A DNA stretch of 64,000 nucleotides from Paucibacter sp. DJ2R-2 (lineage in GTDB: Bacteria; Pseudomonadota; Gammaproteobacteria; Burkholderiales; Burkholderiaceae_C). A program made the position numbers and the translations under genes. Where the stretch lies: the NCBI RefSeq assembly GCF_025717675.1, contig NZ_JAJIRT010000001.1, positions 434,001 through 498,000 of the forward strand, read 5' to 3'. Every line of letters begins with the position of its first letter. The first letter of the stretch is position 1. Shown piece by piece: positions 8,807 to 17,182 of this stretch. The notes under the pieces were generated by a model that did not search any database, was not told where the DNA came from, and saw only the letters and a list, made by a program, of their open reading frames with translations.

Positions 8807-8999
8807 CGGTGATGCTCCTTTCGCATCCTCCGGCCTTGCAGGCGCCGACCGGAAGACGAGAACAAGAACTCTGCACAGGAGGACAGCAAAGCGGTCGGGC
8901 GGCCCGGAGCAAGGCGGGGCATGCCATGCTAATCAGCAAAGCCCGTGGAGCGCAAGCCGGGCGCAAAGCATCGCTTCACGCGCCCGGCAGCATCGGCCA

Positions 9000-10130
9000 T
9001 CAGGCCAGGGCGCGGCCGATCAGGATCTTCTGCACTTCCGAGGTGCCTTCGTAGATCTGGCACACGCGCACATCACGGTAGATGCGCTCGACCGGGAAGT
9101 CGCTGACATAACCGTATCCGCCATGGACCTGGATGGCGGCGGAGCAGACCTTCTCCGCCATCTCGCTGGCGAAGAGCTTGGCCATGGCCGCTTCCTTCAA
9201 GCAGGGCTGGCCGGCGTCCTTGAGGCTGGCGGCATGCCAGATCAGCTGGCGCGCGGCCTCGATCTGGGTGGCCATATCGGCCAGCTTGAACTGGATGGCC
9301 TGGTGCTGAAAGATCGGCTGGCCGAAGCTCTCGCGATCCTTGCTGTACTTCAACGCCGCCTCGAAGGCCGCGCGCGCCATGCCTACGCTCTGGCTGGCGA
9401 TGCCGATGCGGCCGCCTTCCAGGCCTGAGAGCGCGATCTTCAGGCCCTGGCCTTCTTCGCCCAGGCGGTTGGCCGCCGGCACGCGGCAGTTCTCGAAATT
9501 GATCTGCGCCGTGTCGCTGGCGTGCTGGCCCATCTTGTCTTCGATGCGCGCCACCAGGTAGCCCGGCGTGTTGGTGGGCACCAGGAAGGCGCTGATGCCC
9601 TTCTTGCCCGCGGCCTTGTCGGTCACGGCCATGACGATGGCAACATCGCCGTTCTTGCCGCTGGTGATGAACTGCTTGACGCCGTTGAGCACGTACTCAT
9701 CGCCATCGCGCACGGCCGTGGTGCGCAGGCCGCCGGCCTCCGAGCCCACATGCGGCTCGGTCAGGCAGAAGGCGCCCAGCATGTCGCCGCGCGCCAGCGG
9801 CTTGAGGAAGCGCTGCTTTTGGTCCTCGTTGCCGAAGGCCATGAGGATGGAGCAGACCGGGCAGTTGTTGACGCTGACCACGGTCGAGGTCGCGCCGTCC
9901 CCGGCGCCGATCTCTTCCAGGATGATGGCCAGGGCCAGGTAGTCCAGGCCGGCGCCGTCGTACTCGGTGGGCACGGCCACGCCGTAGCAGCCCAGCTCGG
10001 CCAGGCCCTTCAGCTCCGCGGCGGGAAAGTGGTGACTCTTGTCCCACTCGGCCGCCTTGGGCGCGATCTGGTCTTGCACGTAGGAGCGGATCGCGTCCTG
10101 GATGGCGCGGTGGTCGTCGGAAAGCAGCAT
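9000..10130 (-). CDS. Acyl-CoA dehydrogenase (short/branched-chain type)
   Basis: 376 residues, ATG at 10130, normal length for the family. It catalyses FAD-dependent alpha,beta-dehydrogenation of an acyl-CoA, passing electrons to ETF. Sequence signs: the N-terminal helical domain, FCLTEPHVGSEAGGLRTTA and QFITSGKNGD (FAD/substrate loops), KMGQHASDTAQINFENCRVP (middle beta domain), QVHGGYGYVSDFPVER, and the catalytic base Glu361 in YEGTSEVQ at the C-terminal position used by short-chain and related dehydrogenases. It has no thiolase or hydratase next to it, so the chain length and pathway cannot be read from context. A second paralogue (ivd) lies at 36.6 kb. Confidence 0.9.
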   Translation of the reverse strand: MLLSDDHRAIQDAIRSYVQDQIAPKAAEWDKSHHFPAAELKGLAELGCYGVAVPTEYDGAGLDYLALAIILEEIGAGDGATSTVVSVNNCPVCSILMAFGNEDQKQRFLKPLARGDMLGAFCLTEPHVGSEAGGLRTTAVRDGDEYVLNGVKQFITSGKNGDVAIVMAVTDKAAGKKGISAFLVPTNTPGYLVARIEDKMGQHASDTAQINFENCRVPAANRLGEEGQGLKIALSGLEGGRIGIASQSVGMARAAFEAALKYSKDRESFGQPIFQHQAIQFKLADMATQIEAARQLIWHAASLKDAGQPCLKEAAMAKLFASEMAEKVCSAAIQVHGGYGYVSDFPVERIYRDVRVCQIYEGTSEVQKILIGRALA

Positions 10131-10243
10131 GGGAAGGTGTCTCGTGATTTGGAATGCATCGCGCCGGCGAGCGCAGCCTGTCTACAAGCCACGCGCGAGG
10201 CGCCAAAGCGCAACGATACCTTGTCCGGCGAAGCCTGCTTTCG

Positions 10244-11656
10244 TCAAGGCGATGGCAGCGGCCAGCTGCGGCTGGCTCCGCCTGGGTTCGCGGCCACAGG
10301 CTTGGCCCAGGGCAGAACACGCAGGCTCAGTCCATCCTCGCTCAGCGTGATGCGCTCGCGCTGGCTGGGCGTCAGGTCCTGGCGAGCCAGCCAGGCGCCA
10401 CGTTCGGCCACGGGGACTTGTTGCGTGGCAAGAGCCAAGGCCAGCTGAGCCACGCGGTGGTCCAGCAAGAGGTCAGCCTGCTTGGCCGGGTAGTCGTCAA
10501 ACGCCGGGTGGGCTACGCTGAGCAAGATGGTTCCGATCGTGTTGCGAAAGGGCAGGCTCCACAAGGAAAAGTCGGGGGCTGGCTGCGCCTGCATGCGGCT
10601 CAGCAAAGCCTCGGGCCCGTCCTTGGCAGCCTCGTGCTGCTGCAACCACCAGGCATCGTTGGCCTGCAGGGTGCGCTGCGGCATGAAGCCAAAGTGGCAA
10701 AGCCAGCGGTCGATCAAGCCGGCCTGCTCCCGGATCTGGCCGCCTTCGTTGCGACCGCAGAGCTGGGCCATCTCCTGCATGGCTTGGCCGCCGAATAAGG
10801 ACTCGGCCGCCATCCAGGCGCTGGCGTCGCGGGCACGCTCGGGCAAGGCCCCCAGCTGTGCACCCAAGTGCGGCGCCAACGCGGGCTCCAGCGCCAGCAG
10901 GCCGGCCAGCAGCCGCAAGCGCTGCCGCTCATGGTTCCAGGCCAGAACACTGGAGATCAGGCTCTGGCTGCCCTGCAGCAAGGCCTGAGACAAGGCTTGG
11001 GCCCGGCCCAGCGCCTGCAGCAGCGCCTCAGCCTGACCCTGGGACTTCGCCCAGGCGGCTTGCATCTGGAAGCCGCGGGCACAGACGCGAGCGCCCTGCA
11101 AATGCGACGCCACCGGCAGGCCCAGATACTTGTCGCTGGCGCGGCGCAGCTCCGCACGCGGCTGCGGCAGCAGTTCATCGAACGCCAGGCGGCCTGCCGA
11201 CAGCCCATCGGCCAGGGCCGCGCAGCGTTCCAGCAGCAAGGTCTGCTCGCGCAAGCGCAGGCGCAGGCCCTCCCTGTCTTGCAGCCACAAGCCCAGGCAA
11301 TCGTTCAGATCCCAGCTGCAGCTCCAGGCGGCATCGCGCGGCTGGGGCAAGAGATGGGAGTCGGTCACCGTGGCCTGCTCCGGCATCGGCGTGCCCCACA
11401 GGGCCTGGCCCACGCGCGAGGGCTGGGCCTGGGGCCCCGCGAACAAGCCGGTCAGGTCAAAAAACACATTGACCTCAGGCGCCAAGGCAACAGGCCGCGG
11501 CTGCAGCGCGGCCGGGCGCGGCTGTGTCTCGGCGTCCACCCACCGGTTGTTGCCGGCCAGCCAGGCCAGGACCAGCAGGATCAGGCCCAGGCACAGCCCA
11601 GCCACACCCCAGGCCAGGCGCCGCAGCACCGTCCGGGTCTTCGTCGTCATTGCCAT
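10244..11656 (-). CDS. Membrane-anchored protein of unknown function
   Basis: 470 residues using ATG at 11656; TTG/GTG starts a little upstream would overlap the preceding stop, and ATG at 11650 is also possible. One N-terminal transmembrane helix (LAWGVAGLCLGLILLVLAWLAG) after a basic segment anchors a large, mostly helical periplasmic domain rich in Leu/Gln/Ala. Two cysteines in CSWDLNDC and others (RCAALADG, VCARGF, LCGRN) could form disulfides. I recognise no domain. It follows the SDR gene by 11 bases and is probably co-transcribed with it. Confidence 0.7.
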   Translation of the reverse strand: MAMTTKTRTVLRRLAWGVAGLCLGLILLVLAWLAGNNRWVDAETQPRPAALQPRPVALAPEVNVFFDLTGLFAGPQAQPSRVGQALWGTPMPEQATVTDSHLLPQPRDAAWSCSWDLNDCLGLWLQDREGLRLRLREQTLLLERCAALADGLSAGRLAFDELLPQPRAELRRASDKYLGLPVASHLQGARVCARGFQMQAAWAKSQGQAEALLQALGRAQALSQALLQGSQSLISSVLAWNHERQRLRLLAGLLALEPALAPHLGAQLGALPERARDASAWMAAESLFGGQAMQEMAQLCGRNEGGQIREQAGLIDRWLCHFGFMPQRTLQANDAWWLQQHEAAKDGPEALLSRMQAQPAPDFSLWSLPFRNTIGTILLSVAHPAFDDYPAKQADLLLDHRVAQLALALATQQVPVAERGAWLARQDLTPSQRERITLSEDGLSLRVLPWAKPVAANPGGASRSWPLPSP

Positions 11657-11667
11657 GCGCCCCACCC

Positions 11668-12336
11668 TCACCAACTCAATCGCTCCCCGTCGTAATTGAT
11701 GAAACTGCCGTTATCGGCCGCGCTCAAGCCGGCCATCACCGTGCGCATACCGGCCACGCTGGTTTGCACATCGATGTCGCCATCGGCGCCGCCCATATCG
11801 GTGCGCACCCAGCCGGGGTGGAAGCTGATGCAGCAGGCCTTGTCTTGCAAGACCAAAGACGCATCCTTGAGTACCGAGTTCACTGCCGCCTTGGAGGCGC
11901 GGTACAGCCAACCATGGCTGCCATTGCGCAGGCTGATCGAGCCCAGGCGCGAAGAGATGATGGCCAAGCGCGCACCCGGCGCCAGCGCATCCTGCAGCTG
12001 CGGCAGCACCCGCATGGGGCCCAGCACATTGGTCTGCATGACGGTGTTGAACTCCGCCTCGGTCGGCGTTTGCAAGCCTGTGGTGCGGCTGCCGAAAACC
12101 CCCGCCACCAGAGCGATCTGGTCGAAGGCATAGCCGTCGATCTGCCAGGCCAGGCCCGAGGCGCTGGCGGTGTTCATGACATCCAGCTTCAGCGCCACCG
12201 CGCCCAGATCGCGCAGGCGCTGCAGCCCTGACTCATCGCGCGCCGTGGCCACCACCCGGTCGCCCGCCGCGCGCGCCTGGCGCACCCATTCCAAACCAAT
12301 GCCGCGCGAGGCACCGACGATCAAGACTGAGGCCAT
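11668..12336 (-). CDS. Short-chain dehydrogenase/reductase
   Basis: 222 residues using ATG at 12336, preceded by GGAAG at 8-base spacing; a TTG at 12351 is an alternative. It has the classical SDR layout: nucleotide-binding GASRGIG (residues 8-14), the acidic Asp52 region LDVMNT, then catalytic Ser128/129, Tyr145 and Lys149 (YRASK). It is an NAD(P)-dependent oxidoreductase of unknown substrate. Short SDRs with this C-terminus (HPGWVRTDMGG) resemble the CsgA/sniffer-like group. Divergent or tandem neighbours give no pathway. Confidence 0.85.
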   Translation of the reverse strand: MASVLIVGASRGIGLEWVRQARAAGDRVVATARDESGLQRLRDLGAVALKLDVMNTASASGLAWQIDGYAFDQIALVAGVFGSRTTGLQTPTEAEFNTVMQTNVLGPMRVLPQLQDALAPGARLAIISSRLGSISLRNGSHGWLYRASKAAVNSVLKDASLVLQDKACCISFHPGWVRTDMGGADGDIDVQTSVAGMRTVMAGLSAADNGSFINYDGERLSW

Positions 12337-12400
12337 GTTCAAGACTTCCAAGGGAGATGGGAGCGGCGATTCTGCCCCAGCCTCCGCTACCGGCCGGCGC

Positions 12401-13342
12401 TCACAACCTCCGGGTCAAGTCTTCGGCCAAGCCATCAAAGCAGCTGCGGATCAGCGGGTTGCTGACGATCTCGCGGTGTGTGACCAGCCAAAGCGGCAGC
12501 TGCGGCAGCGGCAGGGCCGGCAAGATGCGCTGCAGCCCCGTGCCCGGTCCGACCAGATAGCTGGCCGCAAAGCCGATGCCCACCCCGGCTTTCAGGGCCT
12601 GCAGCAGGGCCGCCTTGTCATCGGTGCGCAGCACGAAATGGGCGCGGTTCAGCTCGGGCGCCACTTGCTCGAACCAGCGTCGCATCTCGGGCAGCTTGTC
12701 CGGGCCGACCAGGCGGTGCCGCTGCACCAGCAGCTCGGCCAGGTCCTTTGGCTCACCATGCCGGGCCAGGTAGGCCGGGCTGGCGCAGGCCTGGATCTGG
12801 AACTCACCGAGGCGGCGGCAGACCAGGTCCAGCGGCCGCGGCGGCTCCGCCACCCAAAGGCCGATGTCGGCCTCGCGCGCCAGCAGGTCGGGCGGCGCAT
12901 CGCCGCAGATCAGCTCGATCTGCAGGCCCGGCCGCGCCGCCAGCAAGCCCGGCAAGACCTCGGGCACCAAGAGGCCAGCCAGCAGCTGGGTGGTGTGCAG
13001 GCGCACCGTGCCGCTGAGCTGCTCGCGCCGCGCGCTCAGGCGCAGGCTCAGGCGGCTGGCCGCCTCTTCCATTTGCAAGGCGTGCTCCAGGATCTGCTCG
13101 GCCGCAGCGGTGGGGTGCAGGCCGCGCCGGCTGCGCTCGAACAAGCGCGTGCCCAGCTGCGCCTCCAGCTCGATCAGCTGCCGGCTCAGCGTCGGCTGCT
13201 GCAGCTGCTGGCTGCGCGCCGCAGCGGCCACGCTGCCGGCCCGATAGATCGCCAGAAAGCCACGCAGCAAGGCCCAGTCGAACTGCTGGGCGTCCAGCCG
13301 CACCGCCGGAGCCGGCTCGCTCGAATCCATACGTTTTTGCAT
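12401..13342 (-). CDS. LysR-family transcriptional regulator
   Basis: 313 residues from ATG at 13342 (ATG at 13330 is an alternative; neither has a strong ribosome binding site). The winged helix-turn-helix is at residues 20-80 (LLRGFLAIYRAGSVAAAARSQQLQQPTLSRQLIELE), followed by a periplasmic-binding-like effector domain. It is encoded divergently from the CPBP protease at 13479 and lies 64 bases from the SDR start on the same strand; either could be its target, as LysR regulators often act on the divergent neighbour. The effector is unknown. Confidence 0.88.
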   Translation of the reverse strand: MQKRMDSSEPAPAVRLDAQQFDWALLRGFLAIYRAGSVAAAARSQQLQQPTLSRQLIELEAQLGTRLFERSRRGLHPTAAAEQILEHALQMEEAASRLSLRLSARREQLSGTVRLHTTQLLAGLLVPEVLPGLLAARPGLQIELICGDAPPDLLAREADIGLWVAEPPRPLDLVCRRLGEFQIQACASPAYLARHGEPKDLAELLVQRHRLVGPDKLPEMRRWFEQVAPELNRAHFVLRTDDKAALLQALKAGVGIGFAASYLVGPGTGLQRILPALPLPQLPLWLVTHREIVSNPLIRSCFDGLAEDLTRRL

Positions 13343-13423
13343 CGCCAGCTATGCATCCATGTGAATTGCGCATCGTAGCTTCAGGCCCTAGCCTCCCCCG
13401 ACCAAGCCTGACCCTTCAAGCCC

Positions 13424-13468
13424 CACGATTCACGATTCACGATTCACGATTCACGATTCACGATTCAC
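13424..13468. repeat. Six tandem copies of CACGATT
   Basis: Perfect 7-base units run from 13424 to 13465 and continue with CAC. The array ends 11 bases before the ATG of the CPBP protease, where a ribosome binding site would be expected, and lies in the divergent promoter region of the LysR gene. Confidence 0.95.
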
Positions 13469-13478
13469 CCCTCGCCCC

Positions 13479-14309
13479 ATGTCCCTGCCCCGCCATCCCC
13501 TGCTCCGCCTGCTGCTCGCCCTCGCCCTGATCGGCGCCCCTTTTGCCCTCGGCGCCAAGCTGATTCAACTCGCCCTGCCTGCCGACCCCGACTGGCGCGT
13601 CGTCGGCAATCTCCTGCGCGGCAGCTGGATGCTCTGCGTCTACCTCGGCTATGTGCGCTGGGCCGAGCGGCGCCCGGCGCTGGAGCTGGGCCTGCGCGGC
13701 GCCGGCCGCGAGTTCGCCGCCGGCGCCGGCCTGGCCACGCTGCTGATCGCCGCATTTGTCGGCGTGCTGGCAGCAAGCGGCCACTACCGTCTGCTGGGCA
13801 TCGATGCCGCCCAAGGCTGGGTGGCGCTGAGCTCGGTGCTGCCGGCCATGCTGGTGGTGGCCATCGCCGAAGAGCTGCTGCTGCGCGGCCTGCTGTTCCG
13901 CCTGCTGGAGCAAGCCTGGGGTTCCTGGGCGGCGCTGGCCGTCTCTTCCTTGATCTTCGGCCTGCTGCACCAGTTCAACCCCCATGCCAGCCTCTACACC
14001 TCGCTGGCCCTGGCCTTGCAACTGGGCCTGATGTTCGCCGCCGCCTATATGCTGACGCGCCGGATCTGGCTCTGCACCGGCCTGCATTTCGGCTGGAACT
14101 TTGCCCAGGCCGGCCTGTTCGGCCTGCCCATGTCGGGCTTTGAGCCCAAGGCCTGGTTCCAGGCCGAGGTCGACGGCCCGAGCTGGCTCAGCGGCGGCGC
14201 CTTCGGGGCCGAGGGCGCTGTGCCGAGCCTGCTGCTCTGTCTGGGGCTCAGTATCTGGCTGCTGCGCCGGGTCTGGCTCAAAGGCGAATTGCGGCCCCGG
14301 CCGGTCTGA
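13479..14309 (+). CDS. CPBP-family intramembrane metalloprotease
   Basis: 276 residues, multi-pass membrane protein. The three CPBP (CAAX/ABI) motifs are present in helices: EELLLRG (Glu131, Glu132, Arg136), FGLLHQ with His164, and HFGWN with His203 and Asn207. These residues form the presumed metal/active site of the family, whose members process prenylated or bacteriocin-related peptides or act as immunity proteins. The substrate is unknown. No ribosome binding site is visible because the start lies right after the CACGATT array. Confidence 0.88.
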   Translation: MSLPRHPLLRLLLALALIGAPFALGAKLIQLALPADPDWRVVGNLLRGSWMLCVYLGYVRWAERRPALELGLRGAGREFAAGAGLATLLIAAFVGVLAASGHYRLLGIDAAQGWVALSSVLPAMLVVAIAEELLLRGLLFRLLEQAWGSWAALAVSSLIFGLLHQFNPHASLYTSLALALQLGLMFAAAYMLTRRIWLCTGLHFGWNFAQAGLFGLPMSGFEPKAWFQAEVDGPSWLSGGAFGAEGAVPSLLLCLGLSIWLLRRVWLKGELRPRPV

Positions 14310-14369
14310 CAGCAATTGCCGCTTGAGTGAAGGATTAGGCATGCTGGACGGCGCCAGCCCTGTCACCCA

Positions 14370-14909
14370 TCAACGGCATGCATGTGGTGGATGATCCTGA
14401 ACCCCGCTTGGCGCCGCCTCTCCACCCGCTCACGCGCCAGCTGCGAGCTGGACCCCGGCCAGGGCTCAAGCATCAACCACCAGCTCACCGCTTTTGTCGA
14501 GCGCCAAGGCGCCGCCTGGGGTGCCCGCATGGACATCAAGCGTCCGCCGCGCCGCCCTGGCCGCGCTGGAAGCCAGCGAAGCGATCCAGGCCGCAGGCGG
14601 CGGCCGCCTGCTGGTGATACGCGGCAGCTTCGATGAATTCAAATCGACCTGGAGCTGCGGCACGAGGGCGAGCCGCTGCGGGTGGGAGCATCGGGTGCAG
14701 GGTCGGGCGATGGTTCAGCGGGCGCAGCAGAGGCAGAAGCGCCGTTGGATCTGGATGCTCTGATGAACAGCGATGAGGACCTTGAACGCCAGCTCGACGC
14801 CGCCATGGCCCGCGTCTCCGGCGTCCTGATCCGGCACCTGGCCGACAAACTCAGCAGCGCTAGCCTGGGCGCGGGGCAGGCGGTGTTGAGGTTGCATTTT
14901 GATCATTGA
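14370..14909 (+). pseudogene. Frameshifted C-terminal gene remnant
   Basis: A continuous protein-like sequence can be followed only by changing frame twice: LDPGQGSSINHQLTAFVERQGAAWGARMD in one frame (to about 14535), then AALAALEASEAIQAAGG and LLVIRGSFDEF in the +1 frame (to about 14639), then IDLELRHEGEPLRVG through LRHLADKL-like sequence to a stop at 14907 in the first frame. A stop at 14328 closes the frame upstream, so the 5' end is missing. The segment resembles the cytoplasmic C-terminal extension of some NCS2 purine permeases in Burkholderiales; that match is from memory and uncertain. Two compensating frameshifts could also be sequencing errors. Confidence 0.5.
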
Positions 14910-15149
14910 GGGCGCATCGGCAGCTTGGAGGCAAGGCTGTGTTCGGCCCGGGGGTATTGCAGGCCTATGGCCTGACCCCGCACCTTTCCGGTCGCCGCAG
15001 CGCGCTTCAAATTGCAGCCAGGCACCTTGCGGGAACATTGTGAGCGCCGGAGCTTTGTTGCCGAGCATAATTGGCGTCATGTCTGCCCCATTGCGAACAG
15101 ACCCCAATTGCCCACAAGCCTCGCTCGCCAGAAGGGTGGTTACGATTTC

Positions 15150-15233
15150 GTCCAACACGACTTACCTGCCGCCGGCCAAATTTGGCTGTTCGATTACCGC
15201 CGTGCGGCGGCAGATAGACGCTAACTGTTAGAC
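15150..15233 (+). other. attC-like imperfect palindrome
   Basis: The 84-base segment begins with GTCCAAC (matches RYYYAAC) and ends with GTTAGAC (matches GTTRRRY), the outer boxes of integron attC sites, and these two boxes are complementary with one mismatch. Inside, TACCTGCCGCCG (15163-15174) pairs with CGGCGGCAGATA (15205-15216) at 11 of 12 positions. A perfect palindrome, GCCAAATTTGGC, follows at 15175-15186. Spacers between outer and inner boxes are 6 and 9-10 bases, slightly longer than typical. A low-GC orphan gene starts 16 bases after it, as in gene cassettes. No second site or integrase is visible. Confidence 0.45.
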
Positions 15234-15248
15234 GGCTCAGGAGGCTAC

Positions 15249-15998
15249 ATGACCAACAACGTTGCGCTGAACATCGAATACTGGGCATGCCAAGAGGGAG
15301 ACAACGCCCTTCTCGAACCGGTTGGAATGCCAGAGTTCATTGAGGACCTGGAGCAGAACTATGTTGCGCGAGTTCATGGGCGTCCAGCTGATCTCGGCGG
15401 AGGACTCTACGAATTTGCAGTTCAAGTCATCGCGTCAATCTCGATCAACGATGTAGTAAAGCTCATATCCGACGGGGTAGCCTTTGACCTCCTCAAACTA
15501 GGTGCCAAGTCATTCATCTTTCGACCATTGCTTGAGGCATTTCGCAAACTGAAGAGCGGTGCGAAGGACACAGCGGTCGACATTCACGAAATTCGGTTCA
15601 TCTTCAAGGATGCCGAGATCATCGTTTCAAGGATCCCAGGCACTTCGGTGTACGAATGCCTGGAAGGCATATTCAAGACCCTTGTAGTGAACTATTCAAC
15701 CCTCAAGGCGAATGGCAACGAGCCACCGTATGAGATTCACGTCCCAGTTTTTGAAGACCCTTCAGGCGAGGTTTGTAGATTCCGGCAGCTCTTAGACGTG
15801 GACGAGACCATCCAGGATGCCGATCAAGCCAGCTACTTCAAGCTCTGGGGAGTTCGCTACGACTTCGATAGAGCGGTTCGCGTCTATGACCTACCAAGAA
15901 GGATCCTCATTGACTCAACGTACCTGACTGTCGACGAGTACTGGAAAGCTTGGGATGAGACTCGCAAGGCAAGCAGGAACCTGGGGCCAGGTCTGTAG
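15249..15998 (+). CDS. Orphan hypothetical protein, low GC
   Basis: 249 residues, ATG at 15249 with a good AGGAGG ribosome binding site. There is no signal peptide. A hydrophobic segment near residues 50-95 (AVQVIASISINDVVKLISDGVAFDLLKLG) may be a membrane-associated helix pair; the rest is a soluble alpha/beta mixture. I recognise no family. Base composition is clearly less GC-rich than its neighbours (many AAG, TCA and GAA codons), and it follows the attC-like site, so it was probably acquired by transfer. Its location among gene fragments suggests a mobile cargo or defence-type gene, which is a guess. Confidence 0.7.
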   Translation: MTNNVALNIEYWACQEGDNALLEPVGMPEFIEDLEQNYVARVHGRPADLGGGLYEFAVQVIASISINDVVKLISDGVAFDLLKLGAKSFIFRPLLEAFRKLKSGAKDTAVDIHEIRFIFKDAEIIVSRIPGTSVYECLEGIFKTLVVNYSTLKANGNEPPYEIHVPVFEDPSGEVCRFRQLLDVDETIQDADQASYFKLWGVRYDFDRAVRVYDLPRRILIDSTYLTVDEYWKAWDETRKASRNLGPGL

Positions 15999-16087
15999 TC
16001 AACGCAATAGCCTGCAGAGTCCTGAGGGCATGAGGGCAGGCATGAGGGACAAGGGTCAGCATGATGGTCTGGCCTTAAGTCTGCTCA

Positions 16088-16238
16088 TCAAGCCGCGGCT
16101 TCCAGCACCGCACGGGTTTCGGCGTAGGCCGAGAAGACATGCTCCACCCGCAGCGAGGCCAGCGTGATGTCTTGCGGCGTGCAGAAAGAGGAGGACATGC
16201 TGAAGAAAGCCCGCCCGCCGTGGACGGTGGCGAAGCGA
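16088..16238 (-). pseudogene. Duplicated 3' end of the MmyB-like XRE regulator gene
   Basis: About 150 bases match the 3' end of the intact regulator at 17183-17983, starting at the equivalent stop codon (TCA on the plus strand at 16088-16090 versus 17183-17185). Reading the minus strand gives FATVHGG-AFFSMSS and ITLASLRVEHVFSAYAETRAVLEAAA, against FATVHGELAFFSMFS and VEHVFPADAKTRAVLEAAA in the intact gene. It has no start and is not a gene. Similarity ends abruptly at about 16238. Confidence 0.9.
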
Positions 16239-16370
16239 GGAGCATGAGGGGCAGGCCCTAAATGCGAGGTCATCAGAGCCGAGCGGTTACTCCGATTTAG
16301 ACTGCCGGCAGGGAGAGACCGCGCAGATTGGCCGTCAGATTAGAAGCCAGCGATCGGTCACGAATTGCAA

Positions 16371-16967
16371 TTGAAGACAAACCACGTCCTGATTGACTAT
16401 GAGAACGTTCAGCCAGAGGTCGCCGAGGCCTTGGCGAGCGAGATCTTCAAAGTCTGGGTGTTTGTGGGCGCACAGCAGGCCAAAGTCAAGATTGATCTTC
16501 TTGAACTCTTTGAGCGAAAAGGCAGCGCAGCCAAGATCATTCGCATCAGGGCGACAGGACGAGATGCACTTGATTTCCACATCTCGTACTACTTGGGCAA
16601 GTTGAGTCAGGAGTTTCCTGACGACTTCTTCCATGTCATCACCAATGACACAGGCCTAGACCCCTTGCTCGCGCATCTGACTGAAAAGGGTGTGCGCGCA
16701 GCGCGATGGAAGAGTGTTTCGGACGTGCCGATAGTGAAAGTGCCAGCAGAGGCTGGCGAAGACGAAAAGCTGTCGAGAATTCTGGAGTTCCTCGTGAGGC
16801 GAGGCTCTCAACGCCCAGCGTCATGGAAGACATTGATCGGCTCCACGTCTGCGATCTTTCAACCCAAGTTGGGAGAGCTTGAAACGGAGCGCTTGCTGAA
16901 AATTCTCGAGGCTAACGGTGTTTATGAGCGTGATGGCACGAAGCTGAGGTACGGCTTACCTGACTAA
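16371..16967 (+). CDS. PIN-like (NYN-type) domain protein
   Basis: 198 residues if the TTG at 16371 is the start (giving MKTNHVLIDYENVQP, the usual opening of this family); a TTG at 16365 is the only near alternative and no ATG fits. Residues 1-115 form a PIN/NYN nuclease-like fold: LIDYENVQP with a conserved Asp, KVWVFVGAQQAKV, ATGRDALDFHISYYLG with acidic residues, and VITNDTGLDPLLAHL. The C-terminal 60 residues look like a small winged-helix module (ILEFLVRRGSQRP...LETERLLKILEANGVYERDG). PIN-like domains cut RNA. It has lower GC than its neighbours and is flanked by gene fragments, so it is probably transferred; a defence or RNA-processing role is possible. Confidence 0.8.
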   Translation: MKTNHVLIDYENVQPEVAEALASEIFKVWVFVGAQQAKVKIDLLELFERKGSAAKIIRIRATGRDALDFHISYYLGKLSQEFPDDFFHVITNDTGLDPLLAHLTEKGVRAARWKSVSDVPIVKVPAEAGEDEKLSRILEFLVRRGSQRPASWKTLIGSTSAIFQPKLGELETERLLKILEANGVYERDGTKLRYGLPD

Positions 16968-17071
16968 AGCGGACCAAGAGAGTCAGCCCATAGATTTGAG
17001 CTTCAGTCAGCCACTCAGCTGCCATGAGGAGTTGAGAGTCGAGGCCCAACCCAGCGCTTCGAGGCCTTAAC

Positions 17072-17147
17072 TCACTCCCGCCCCATCTCCTGAAAAAGGC
17101 TCCTCACCATAGTGGTGATGATGTCCACCGCCGGGCCGTTGGCGCCG
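17072..17147 (-). pseudogene. Fragment of the udk 3' end (copy 1)
   Basis: 76 bases match the last codons of udk (21933-22574), beginning at the equivalent stop triplet. The shared run GTGGTGATGATGTCCACCGC and the following bases are near identical; the match breaks after GGCGCCG. It is followed by a GCCAGGCCCTAAA junction leading into the intact XRE gene. Confidence 0.88.
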
Positions 17148-17182
17148 AGGAGCGCAGGAGGGCCAGGCCCTAAAACTACTCA

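Noticed and set aside
13424-13468. CRISPR-like array
   Set aside because: Units are 7 bases with no spacers; it is a simple tandem repeat.
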